From assembly GCA_037102815.1 (NCBI GenBank), contig BTPP01000008.1:930001-994000 (forward strand): a stretch of DNA of 64,000 bases, given 5' to 3'. Position numbers and translations under genes: made by a program. Shown in pieces: positions 1 through 9,291 of this stretch. Numbering within the stretch: position 1 is the first letter of the stretch; each line of letters starts with the position of its first letter. Under the pieces are notes generated by a model, which was not told the origin of the DNA, searched no databases, and saw nothing but the letters and a program-made list of their open reading frames with translations. This DNA comes from Neurospora intermedia (lineage: Eukaryota; Ascomycota; Sordariomycetes; Sordariales; Sordariaceae).

Positions 1-308
1 GCCGGGGCGGTTCCTCCATCTACGGCGAGAAATTCGAAGACGAGATCCACCCTGGCCTGAAACATACCGGCGCGGGGGTGTTGAGCATGGCGAACGCGGG
101 CCCGAATACCAACGGGAGCCAGTTTTTCATTACGCTGGCGCCGACGCCTTGGCTGGATGGCAAGCACACGATTTTCGGACGCGTGAAAAAGGGGATGGGG
201 GTTATCAGAAGGATGGGCATGGTGCCGACTGATAAGGAGGATCGGCCGGCGACGGAGGTGAAGATTGTGAAGGCGAGGGTGGTAAGGGAGGAGGATATGG
301 AGGCTTGA
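1..308 (+). CDS. PPIL1-type cyclophilin (peptidyl-prolyl isomerase), 3' part
   Basis: The reading frame is open from base 3 of the window and ends with TGA at 306-308, so only about the last 100 residues are present and the start lies upstream. The visible part carries the cyclophilin active-site and cyclosporin-pocket signatures: [20 protein letters not shown], then GKHTIFGRV. The tail with MGMVPT, DRP and VKIVKA matches the small single-domain PPIL1 / S. pombe Cyp1 group. Members of that group isomerise prolyl bonds and associate with the spliceosome (Prp45/SKIP); this role is taken from the family and not shown here. No intron is visible in this segment. The next gene is convergent, on the opposite strand. 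Confidence 0.93.
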   Translation, partial: RGGSSIYGEKFEDEIHPGLKHTGAGVLSMANAGPNTNGSQFFITLAPTPWLDGKHTIFGRVKKGMGVIRRMGMVPTDKEDRPATEVKIVKARVVREEDMEA

Positions 309-845
309 TGTCGACACGGGGGGAGTGACTGAGGGACTGAGATCAGGGATGAGAACAGGGGTGAGGAGTTCAAGTGCATGTGGGCCTAGAACAGAGAGCT
401 CGCTGAACTACTTTTTAGTCAAAATGAGCTGCCGCATTGTTGCGCCCATTTACAGTAGTTGGGATATACCAAAGGCCCCACGGTCAACCTCATCTTGTCA
501 GGCAATTAATATGCATTACACAGCTGTGAAAGAAAAGAGGAACGTGTGACCAGGTAACTCTGATTTCATCCTGGTCTGACTAACGTGCGTTGCCCTATCA
601 CGGCAGAAAGCTACTTGATTGACATATCTTGGGTCGGTATGCGACAACTCGATTATCCTCTAAAGGCTCTGTCCGATTTCCAATCCTTGAGCAATGTCTA
701 TTTTTGGGACAAGAATGGGGTATAATGTATAAATGTGTGTATAGGTAACGCCCAGAACATTTTTTTTTGTTTCCTCCCGTGGTTACCAAAAACAGTCCAT
801 CGTTAGTCAGTGTTAGAGCCAGTTAGAGGCAGGCACCTCCCAGAT
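309..845. other. Intergenic, convergent 3' regions
   Basis: Spacer between the stops of the cyclophilin (+) and the Sgf11-like gene (-). It should hold both 3' UTRs. I see a short T run near 760-768 and no conserved coding or RNA structure. Confidence 0.6.
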
Positions 846-2111
846 CTAATGTGGCGGCGAAGACATTCTTCCCGTTGATTCTGTCTCGTGATCCTTTTCT
901 TTCTTCCCTAGTTTCTTCCCCGGAGCATTAAGCTGCGGCTTTGTACCTAGTCCGATCTTCAGCTTCTTAACAGGAGATGCGCCTTTTGCCGGTGTCGTCT
1001 TCTTGGGAACCACTTGAACGGTGGAGTTCTTTACGTCATCGTCATCCACGCTCTGCTCGACGCTCAGCATCGAACTGGTCTTTATCTTGTCCTTCTTAAG
1101 GGGCGGCGTCGACTTGGTCTTCAGAATGACCTTCTTGGGTAGAGCCGTCGGCTTGAGCTTCTTCTTCTTAGCACTGATAGGATCAGCTTCATCTCCATCC
1201 TCGTCAAATTCATCACCGTCTCGCTTCCTCGGACTAGTTGCCCGGCTCGTTGGTACGGGCGTTCCCTTTTGACTTGCTGGCGGAGTGTTGTCGTTGTTCT
1301 GACTTCCACCGTTGCTCCCACCGTTACTAATCTTCTGAGCCGCTGCTCTACTAGCGTTTCGCCCACTGTTGCCAATGCAGGAGCCCATGTGATTATTGAG
1401 ACGTGTCACCAGGATACAACGCTTGCACTTGGAGCAAGTAGCGCTGGGGAAGCTGAGCACGTTAGGCGGGCGGTCCTTGGCACTTCCCTCCATGGCTGCC
1501 ACGGCTGCAGGATCGTTGGGGTCCATCTTTTTCTCCATGTCCTTCTTTTTCTTTCCTCGGCCGGGGCCAGGCTGAACCCAAGTCTGTCCATAAATGTCGA
1601 AGCCTGGCTTTTCAATATAGGGGTGCCTTTTACAATAAGTAACGTTTGGGTCTGGTTTTTGTGCTCCTTTGCCATTTGTAGGATGAAGCAGACGGGGAAG
1701 TTGACACCGTGGACACAAAATCTCCTTTGTAGTCTTTAGCGGATTGCCCTTCAGCGTAACGTGTCCGTCCTTGTACAGAGCAGCGTCGGTTTCCACGACA
1801 ATCTCGGGTCGTGCATCAGGGGTCGATAGATCGGAGTTCTCCATAGCGAGCTTTTCGACTTTGATTGCCGCGGTTCTCATCCGAGCGGTTTTTTCGTCTT
1901 GGTGTACCTTGAGGACTAGGTCGTGAAGGATATTGTAAAGCAAATCGTCCACAACGGAGTATGCCTGCAGGGAGGACAAGAAAGGGTCAGTACAGGTCTC
2001 TGGCTCGATCTTGGTCGATGCAAAAATGCTTACGAGCTTGTCTACACTCCCTACATCTTCAGGGGCAACGACAATACCAGCCCTGCCGGTCCTGTCCCCT
2101 TCTGACGACAT
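846..2111 (-). CDS. Sgf11-like SAGA deubiquitinase-module zinc-finger protein
   Basis: Single-exon frame of 421 aa with ATG at 2111. Near residues 225-265 it has the Sgf11 zinc finger C-x2-C-x11-H-x3-C (CSKCKRC...NNHMGSC) followed by GRNASRAAAQKI, the usual Sgf11 continuation. An N-terminal helical segment (VDDLLYNILHDLVLKVHQDE) resembles the Sgf11 anchor helix that sits in the SAGA deubiquitinase module with Sus1 and Ubp8. Between these lies a second Cys/His cluster (CPRCQLPRLLHPTN ... YCKRHPYIEKPGFDIYGQ). The C-terminal 150 residues are Lys/Ser-rich, disordered and contain KKKKLK-type nuclear localisation motifs. The protein is about four times longer than yeast Sgf11, which I take to be a filamentous-fungal form. 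Expected role: histone H2B deubiquitination and transcription activation. An ataxin-7/Sgf73-type finger is a less likely alternative. Confidence 0.8.
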   Translation of the reverse strand: MSSEGDRTGRAGIVVAPEDVGSVDKLVSIFASTKIEPETCTDPFLSSLQAYSVVDDLLYNILHDLVLKVHQDEKTARMRTAAIKVEKLAMENSDLSTPDARPEIVVETDAALYKDGHVTLKGNPLKTTKEILCPRCQLPRLLHPTNGKGAQKPDPNVTYCKRHPYIEKPGFDIYGQTWVQPGPGRGKKKKDMEKKMDPNDPAAVAAMEGSAKDRPPNVLSFPSATCSKCKRCILVTRLNNHMGSCIGNSGRNASRAAAQKISNGGSNGGSQNNDNTPPASQKGTPVPTSRATSPRKRDGDEFDEDGDEADPISAKKKKLKPTALPKKVILKTKSTPPLKKDKIKTSSMLSVEQSVDDDDVKNSTVQVVPKKTTPAKGASPVKKLKIGLGTKPQLNAPGKKLGKKEKDHETESTGRMSSPPH

Positions 2112-3687
2112 CTTGACAATAACAGACGCCCTCCCGAATCGGATGGGGACTGATCGACACCCCTGGAATAGCCGGTGAGTATTTGGCAGCTGTCGTATGA
2201 GATGGTCCTCGCGTGACGTGTGGAAGTGGTGGATTTGTCGCGACTCTCTTCACCCTTCTAGGCTCGGGTGATGCAGGGCAGGCCGAGCCAAAGTTGGAGT
2301 TCGACTGGCGTAGCGGGTGGGAAATGCGGTTCGCCGGTATTTTTCGGTTTTCAGGTGCTGATCGGAACGAGCCTTTGGTCCACGGATGAAGAGGTGGCCT
2401 TGAAGCATCCACAGGTCGTTCAACTCGGCTGCAGCAAGCCGAAACCGTCAACTGCACTAGATAGTGCGTGTTCGTTCTCGAAAGCCTCCAGTGGTGATGG
2501 GAGCAGGAAGGCTAAATACCGACTGGGACCGGTATTGTGTGGCAATGTTCAATTGACTAAGCCGCGATATGTTCGGAAGCCGTAAGTGAGCCGATATGCC
2601 CGTGAGATGGAGTGGTGTTTGAAAGATGGACTATATGTAGGTGGTGACGGAATTTCGTGCCCAAAGCTTGCTTGATGGGAAAAATGTCCAATCCACGGCG
2701 ATGTTCGGCAGGTCGCGGTTTTGTGGTAGTTGTGTACATGCAGAAGTTGTAGTGGGCTTCAGGCGTGTGAGCACTGGCTGGCAGTGGAGCATATGAGTCC
2801 ATCAGGCGGCTACCCTACAACCACAACCACCTTGCCAAGGAAGGAAAGTGGAAGCAAAAGCAGTTTCCATGCTCCCTTCCACCTCGCCGCGGACCGGGAT
2901 TGGTCGTGTCTTTGTGCCTGCCGCGGACGCCCTTGGTGGTTGCTTGTGCTGGTACCTGAATTTCACTGTTATTCCATGTTATCTTACAACAACACATCGA
3001 TACCGCGACTGGGCTTTGTCGGTTCCCTTGGACAGAATATTGGGGCTGCAAGTTAAACTCACATCCTCCATTGGTTGCTATAAGTGAGAGAGGTAACGAC
3101 TACTGTCCGGCCCGGTACATACCTCAACAACTCAATGTTGTTACATGGGAATTGTCTTATACATAGAAGCCGTCCAAGGTGGGCATAGGTATGCCTCGGT
3201 TTCCGAACCACCCGACCATCTCATCAAACATACACACAGAACATCATTGAAAGCCCTCCCAAACCAAGCACGTGCAGTGTTTTTGTCAAGGTATGAACGC
3301 GGAGTGCATTCCGCCTCTTCATCCTCCCGTCGTGTGTTGCCATTACATGTGGGGCGACACAAGGTGTCAAAAGGGCCTGGTCTGGATCATTGCCCATCCT
3401 TTGTGTGTACACACTACTATGTAGTGTAGGTATCGCTGCCGGGTGGGCCAGGGGTACAATGGTGGTGTCCCTGAATGGCTTCTAAAATGCGTCTGCGACA
3501 TGTGCTGGTGGGCCAGACTTTCATGACTGACACGACGGTTATTTACATACACTCCCCTCGCCGTGACCACGACAACATTGGTCATTTTCCTCCTTCAGCC
3601 GTTCTTTCCCTCTTTCTTTTTCAAACCGCTTTCTCCCTTTACCGTTCTCTGTAAATTTAGCTTTCTCGGTTTCCACTCAGTTTCAGC
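2112..3687. other. Divergent promoter region between sgf11-like and naa50-like genes
   Basis: This 1.58-kb spacer holds both 5' flanks. Around 3590-3680 it becomes a CT-rich tract (CTTTCTCCC, CCTCTTTCTTTTTC) typical of a fungal core promoter or leader just upstream of the ATG at 3688. A 7-bp inverted repeat (ACACTAC-TAT-GTAGTGT) lies at 3411-3427. No credible coding sequence was seen. Confidence 0.5.
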
Positions 3688-5097
3688 ATGTCGCGTGGTC
3701 AACAACCCTCGATACTGTCATTCTTCCAACCCCGGCAGCAGCAGCAACAACAACAACCTCAACATGCCCCTCCCCCCCAAGACTGCGTGAACGGTGCAGC
3801 AACAACGGCAAGCATGCTTCCGAAAACCCCCGTACCACCACCACCACCACCTCCTCCCTCTTCTCTCACCTCGGCTCCACCGCCGCAACAAGTTCCAGCT
3901 CGTCCCGGCCTTGGGCCTGTCACGGCTACTCTTCCGGCCAACATCCCCGTTCTCCCATCCCCACCGTCGATCCCCTCGCAAGCCAGCATAGTCGCGGTGG
4001 CCGAGCACCACATAGCCGCCCTGCGCCGGATCAATTCGCTCCTCCTTCAAGTCGCCTACCCAGACGCCTTCTACGCCAAGGTCCTCGAACCGCTTGCCTC
4101 AGGTCTCTTCTCGCGCATCATCCTCTGGAGCGACGACCCTACTTCCGAGCCCAAAGTCATTGGCGGCGTTGTCTGTCGGCTCGAACCGAACCCTTTCTTA
4201 GACCCCAACGGGCAACCGCAGGCTCCCCGAATACAACAAAACCAGCCGGGCCCATCAGCTCCCATCGACTACCCTTACCACGCCATCTACATTCAATCGC
4301 TCGCCCTCCTCTCCCCCTACCGATCCCTCGGTCTGGCTGCCGCCGCGCTTGAACACATCATCGCCAGCGCCTCGATTCTGCCCGCCGCGGGCTCTACCAT
4401 CGACGTGCGAACCATCTACGCCCACGTGTGGACCGAAAACGAGGAAGGACTCCAGTGGTACGGACAGCGAGGGTTCCGGACCGAAGGTCGCGAACCAGTG
4501 AGGGGGTATTACTTTAAGTTACGACCGGACACGGCTTGGATTGTGCGTCGAGACATTGGAGAACACGGTAGACAAGCACAAGCACAAGAACCTTTAGGGG
4601 CAGCGAACTACTCTTTACCGAAACGAAACCCCAACCACCTCCTCCTCCAACAACAACAACAACCCACCGGAATAAGCATGGCTTCCAGTGCCACAACCGC
4701 CACCGCCTCGGCCACGGCCACGGGCGTCCTAGCAGCCGCTGTCAACCTACCCTCTTTGACTACACCACCACCAAAATCCCCAGTAGGAGGACCTCCTCCG
4801 AGCTCGTCAACATCAACATCCGCCTCAACACCAGCCTTAGCCCCTCCCTCGACAACAACAAGACCACCGCTCAGCCGCCCCTCAACAGGCATGTCGTACC
4901 AAAACACGCGACCGGAAACCGAATGGAACGACCTGCCGCCGGAGATGGTCCAACTCAACGTTCCCGGTAGTGGTTCCGGTGCCGGTGCCAGCGCGACAGC
5001 CTCGGGGGCCACCAGTGCGGTTAGCTCGAGGAGTAGTTCGGTGGCGCCCAAGAAGAAGAAGGGGAGGGCGTATCCTAGTGCTGCTTTTGGGCAGTAG
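3688..5097 (+). CDS. Naa50/San-like GNAT N-acetyltransferase with N-terminal PIP box
   Basis: Single-exon 469-aa protein. Residues about 105-290 form a GNAT domain most like Naa50/NAT13: HIAALRRINSLLLQVAYP (compare the Naa50 start LKRLN...FPV.Y), IGGVVCRLE, an acetyl-CoA loop of the R-x-x-G-x-A type in SPYRSLGLAAAALEHI, then YAHVWTENEEGLQWYGQRGF and YYFKL. Naa50 acetylates protein N-termini beginning Met-hydrophobic and supports sister-chromatid cohesion. Residues 6-13 (QPSILSFF) match the PCNA-interacting PIP box Q-x-x-I-x-x-F-F and sit at the very N-terminus, as in DNA ligase I. Gln- and Pro-rich linkers flank the domain. The last 180 residues are Ser/Thr/Pro/Ala-rich and disordered, ending in a basic KKKKGRAYPS tail. 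Animal and plant Naa50 proteins are about 170 aa, so both extensions are unusual. Replication-fork targeting is inference. Confidence 0.85.
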   Translation: MSRGQQPSILSFFQPRQQQQQQQPQHAPPPQDCVNGAATTASMLPKTPVPPPPPPPPSSLTSAPPPQQVPARPGLGPVTATLPANIPVLPSPPSIPSQASIVAVAEHHIAALRRINSLLLQVAYPDAFYAKVLEPLASGLFSRIILWSDDPTSEPKVIGGVVCRLEPNPFLDPNGQPQAPRIQQNQPGPSAPIDYPYHAIYIQSLALLSPYRSLGLAAAALEHIIASASILPAAGSTIDVRTIYAHVWTENEEGLQWYGQRGFRTEGREPVRGYYFKLRPDTAWIVRRDIGEHGRQAQAQEPLGAANYSLPKRNPNHLLLQQQQQPTGISMASSATTATASATATGVLAAAVNLPSLTTPPPKSPVGGPPPSSSTSTSASTPALAPPSTTTRPPLSRPSTGMSYQNTRPETEWNDLPPEMVQLNVPGSGSGAGASATASGATSAVSSRSSSVAPKKKKGRAYPSAAFGQ

Positions 5098-6323
5098 GGA
5101 ACGTTTGTTATCTGACACTTGTAGTACCTTCCGTCTTCTTCTGCTGCCGCCCTCTGACTGCTGCAGAGCAAGTAATAACAAAAAAAAAAAAAAAAAAAAA
5201 AAACATAATGGAGATGGGATCGATGGGAGAGATATGCTGTTATAGAGGTAATGAAATATAGCAAAGAAAAGACAAATGAAATAAAGGGTAGTGGAAAACT
5301 GTGGGGCATAATCGGGGTTGCTAAATCCCGGACTTGAATCAGACAAAGAGAGTTTCCAAGAGGAGCTCCGATGGGATGGCATTCGTTGCTCACCTTGGCT
5401 ATACAAATTCAAAGAATTGTAGCTCAAACATACACACGTAGAAAACGTGTTGTTGTATTGCTATAGAAGCAGAAACAACTTTGTCAATGTTGGGAGTAAC
5501 TTAGTTAGTTATCATGAACCTCTTGAAGTGATGCTGGGATGGACCAGGATGTCGTTGCTAAAACTGGTACGTCTCGTCAGAAGTGGGTGTTTGATTTTGG
5601 TATGGTCGAGGTGTGAACTGAGACGGGCATTGTTTCTTCCGAACAAGAGAAAGATCGATAAAGTGGCCAAAGAAAACCACATCATCGCTTTGCGCCGTGT
5701 TGATTGTCCTGTTCGTTCCAAGTACCTCCCGAGAAAAGAACAACTGTAGTTTGGATTTCCTGTGCTCCCACTGTTGGCTTGACCAGCACCTGAGAACTCG
5801 GATCAAAGGCGTTATTTAGAGTTAGCTACTGTTGCGAAATGCCATCATTGATAAAGGGATAACGCAAAACTGAGAGGAGGGACAACTGGTATTCCAAGAA
5901 TCACGGCTTCGCTGGTTGATAGTTTTTTGTTATGCAGTAGATAACATCTCTCCGTTCCAATCCGGCTACCATTTCATGATAAAAGAGAAAAAGAGTATAA
6001 AATTCAAAGCCCATCCATGCCTTGGGGGTTTCCCTAATGCGATAAACCCTAACCCAGTGACGCCTGCCCAATCAACCATACCAAAAGAAGAACATTGAAA
6101 TATTGATGTGAACCTCATATCCCTTTCCAAGTTCCTCGTCCCATTGTCGTTCATCCTTACACAGCACACAAATGTTGCTCTTCGCTTAACACAGTTTTTT
6201 ATGTCAACCTTCACTCCCAAACTCCTTTCCTGCGCTAAGCCATGTTCACATAACCATGCACCTCTTTCTGCGACATGTCAGTGATGTCATGCCTGGCAAT
6301 GGACAAGCTGCCTTTGTGGACTC
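5098..6323. other. Intergenic, convergent 3' regions
   Basis: Spacer between the acetyltransferase stop and the glucokinase stop. It contains a 24-A run at 5180-5203 and ordinary mixed sequence. No coding, tRNA or repeat signal was recognised. Confidence 0.55.
5180..5203. repeat. Poly-A homopolymer, 24 nt
   Basis: An uninterrupted run of A about 80 bp downstream of the acetyltransferase stop codon. It is probably inside its 3' UTR or just beyond, and is not evidence of retroposition, since no duplicated gene body is seen nearby. Confidence 0.9.
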
Positions 6324-8036
6324 CTATTCCCCGGCGGCAAGCTCGCTATCCTCAGGCACAGCTGTCAAGTCGGTCTTCTTGGCGTTGAGACGCAGGTCGC
6401 TGATGAAGTCGGCTGTGGAAGTGCTCTTCTCCATGCGGGCGGCGACGAGAGCAATCAACGCGGCACCAACACCAGATCCATCCTTGGCAATACCAATACG
6501 GATCCGCTTGGCACCCTCCTCACCAATGCCTTTGATGGCACGGAGAGCCTCGTAGATCATGTCACGGAAGTAGGGATAGTGCTCGACCAAGCTTCCGTCA
6601 ACACCAATGTCGATAGGCTCGTCCTGCTCGGGGTCGTTGAGTTTGCCGGTCTGCAAAACAATGGCAGCAATAGCAACAGCCGAAAGACGAGCAGCACGAC
6701 GACCGATAGCACCAGCAATGGCCTTGAAAGCCTGAGCGTCCTCCAGAGAGGGGGCATAAATGTGGAGGTTGGCCTCAAGCTCCTGACGGAGGATCGACAA
6801 CTCGGGGGTGCTGTCAGCGGCAGCGACAGACAGGACCGAGGTATCAAGACCCCACTGCTTGTAGATGGGGGAGTGTTCGGCAATGTTGGTAGTTGACTTC
6901 CAGTCATTGTAGCTCGAGTTATCGTCCTTGAAGAGAGCAACGTCTGGGTTCTTAAGCAGATCAATGACCGTCAATCGCAAGATCTCGCCGAGGTACATGC
7001 CCGAGACACGCTTCTCGTACATCTGGATACCGGGGTTGGGGGTGGCCAGGTCGAGCTGGACATCCCATGGTGTGTTAGGGAGGACCTTGAGCTGGTTGTC
7101 AAACGAACCCCACTCAGTGTTGATGACCATCTCTCCGGTAGATTTATCGTACTCGCCGGCTAGGGGCTTCTTGATGTTGGAAAGCTTCTCGACGTAAGCT
7201 CCGTTGGTGCCAGTACCGAAGATAGCACCGAGGATAGCACCGCTCTTGCCAGGGGAAGAGTAGGAACGAGCCATCAAAGTGCCAACAGTGTCGTTGACGA
7301 GAGCAGCGACCTTGACGGGGAGATGGAGCTTGTCAATCTCCGTTTGCAGGAGGGCACAAACGTCCTTTCCAACGGCGTCTGGGATATCGAAACCCTTGGT
7401 CCAGCGAATGAGCGTACCCTTATTGATGCCCAATTGTTGGACAGGGAAACTGAATGTGAAGCCGAGACGGAAGACGTTCTCGTCCTTGAAGCCCTCGGGG
7501 GAGCTCATGGTCATGCGTCTGCGGATATGTGCCTCGAAGTGCTCTCCATGATGTGTCCTGAGGAAGATCTCGACCTGCTTTGCCAAGAAAGCGAACAGCT
7601 CCTCAGCGGTCTTGGCAACCATGAGCTCTCTGGGGATAGCGACCTTGGTGTACGTCAGACGAAAGGTGGTGTCGCCGTTGAGCTGGATTGAGCAAACGCG
7701 GAAGTTGGTGCCACCGAGATCGACAGCCATGTAAAGACCCTACGATCAGAGGAGGTTAGCCATCGGTGCAAGTACTTGTCAGCAGTGTATAACCAACCTT
7801 TTCGGTGCCATTGGGGACGGCGGTGACATATGTGGGAATCTGGCTCATGCTAGCGCCATCCTTCTCGAGACCTTCGGCTGCAATCCTCAATTTGTCAGAG
7901 CTTGTTGCGGCATTTGTCTACGGCGATAGGACCACCTACCCATTTGACGAAGGAACTCTACGACGCCCTTGTTGACATCTTCGTCCGAATAGTCGAACTG
8001 ACCGACAACGGTCTTTGTCTGGGTCTCGAGGGCCAT
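6324..8036 (-). CDS. glk-1: Glucokinase
   Basis: Three exons, 8036-7940, 7877-7798 and 7739-6324, with introns of 62 and 58 nt, give 530 aa. It phosphorylates glucose to glucose-6-phosphate at the entry of glycolysis in the cytosol. Hexokinase-fold motifs are clear: phosphate-1 LGGTNFRV (about residue 66), sugar-binding GFTFSFP, RWTKGFDIPD, the catalytic aspartate in ALVNDTVGTL (about residue 209), GAIFGTGTNGAYVEK, and the adenosine motif KDGSGVGAAL near the C-terminus. The VGKDVCALL and GAILGAIFGTGTNGAY stretches fit fungal glucokinases better than hexokinases. The start MALETQTK is chosen because it immediately precedes the conserved N-terminal helix. The first intron interrupts FLRQM-AEG and the second falls just before GLYMAVDLGG. 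The symbol follows Neurospora usage from memory. Confidence 0.93.
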
Positions 8037-8733
8037 AGTGAGCGGGCTCGAGACTGGGGCGGTTGTGGGAAATGGGGGATGAATCTCGCACACTGCGGGT
8101 GGTAGTGGTTGGTGTGCTTGTTGCGAGAGGGCCGGGGGAGAAAACGTGGCCTTGGTTGTGAGAGGAGTCAAAGTGGATTGTCGAGATAAGAAGGAAGAAT
8201 AATGAAGTGCCGAGTCGGGGAGGAGAGCCCGGAGAACCTGGGGAGTTCAGGTTAATATATGCACTGGTAGTGGTGGACGATTTCCTGTACGATGCGAGTG
8301 CTTCTCCGTGGGGAATCCTCCGTGACGGTATGATGTTAGGTGGGATGCTCGTGGAGGGGCATAATCGGTGGGGTACCAGGGGCATTGGATCGAATGCCCG
8401 CCCAGTGGAGGTCTGATGGGGTACCGCGCGCAGTGGTCCCAGCCAGGTAAATTTTGGATGCAATCCGCGGCATGTCAGGTTTGTGGACGGAGCCGACTTG
8501 AACCCAACAAGCAGGAAAGCTGCCTACACTTGTCCTGCTCGGTACGTAACTCCGAAAGTACATAGAGGTAGCAAGTGCCATGTGCCCACTGTCCTGGGCC
8601 GGCCGGGGGCTTTGAAACGGAAATTCCTGGCTGGTCCGCTGCAGGCCCGAGCTTCTCGCTTGGTACTTAGGTGCAGTCCAAGGCAAAATGCCGGTAAGGA
8701 GTATACTTGGAACGGTCCGACTGAAGGAAAGCG
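8037..8733. other. Upstream region of glucokinase
   Basis: About 700 bp upstream of the glk-1 ATG. I found no clear TATA box. The distal edge has four tandem TAGG units at 8735-8750. If the weak candidate gene at 8734-9291 is spliced, its downstream exon would have to lie here, but I could not find a convincing one. Confidence 0.4.
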
Positions 8734-9291
8734 CTAGGTAGGTAGGTAGGTGGGAAAGCAATGAGAGGTACTTACAAAAACGACTGCCAAAAAAACCACT
8801 GACGATGAAAGCACACGGATCAGACTGGTGAGGACACCACGGCAACTCTGGGACCATTCGCGTTTCGCTTGCGACTTGCTAACTGCACTTGGCCCGGTGG
8901 AACGAAAGCGAGTGAAGACGGCAGCTCTAGGCGAGGGAGGGCTGCCTGGGCTCGAGGGAATATCGGCACCGGCATCCGTCTGCCTCTTTCGGGCCTCTTT
9001 TTCTTCGCTGCGTGATTTCGAGCTGTTGGGGTTGCTTGCCTCTGTGCTATAGTCTAGGCTGCTTTCAAGTCTGGACGGCCCGTGATGATAACGTGAGTCG
9101 TCAGCAGAGCCACGAGCCTGGACACCAGCTTTGTGTGCCGCAGGGTCAGGCGCCGTGCCAGAATTTACAGAGCGCCGCCGCCTTGTTACACTGGGCATAT
9201 CCAGCACGGCGCCGCCTGTGAAGCTTGCGGACGACGCATCGTCGGCTTGCAAAGGTAGAGGTAGAGGTACCTCTCGGATGCGGGAAATCAT
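8734..9291 (-). CDS. Candidate hypothetical protein with a C-terminal membrane segment
   Basis: An ATG-initiated frame of 185 aa that I do not recognise. It has an early basic patch (VTRRRRS), a Ser/Lys/Glu-rich disordered middle (SKSRSEEKEARKRQ), a Pro/Ser stretch, and one hydrophobic segment VLTSLIRVLSSSVVFLAVVF that could be a tail or signal anchor. The hydrophobic segment is followed directly by GTAAGTACC, a near-perfect 5' splice site, so the true 3' end may be in another exon that I could not place. Composition is more protein-like than that of random open frames here. It could still be an upstream open frame or a non-coding transcript. Homologues in other Sordariales would decide. Confidence 0.35.
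   Translation of the reverse strand: MISRIREVPLPLPLQADDASSASFTGGAVLDMPSVTRRRRSVNSGTAPDPAAHKAGVQARGSADDSRYHHGPSRLESSLDYSTEASNPNSSKSRSEEKEARKRQTDAGADIPSSPGSPPSPRAAVFTRFRSTGPSAVSKSQAKREWSQSCRGVLTSLIRVLSSSVVFLAVVFVSTSHCFPTYLPT
8735..8750. repeat. TAGG tetranucleotide repeat, four units
   Basis: TAGGTAGGTAGGTAGG. The same TAGGTAGG / CCTACCTA word recurs in several intergenic spacers of this window, for example near 22750, 39742 and 59789. Confidence 0.8.

Noticed and set aside
5180-5203. Poly-A run as the tail of a processed retrocopy
   Set aside because: The upstream gene is a full-length acetyltransferase with its own promoter region, and no target-site duplication is seen.
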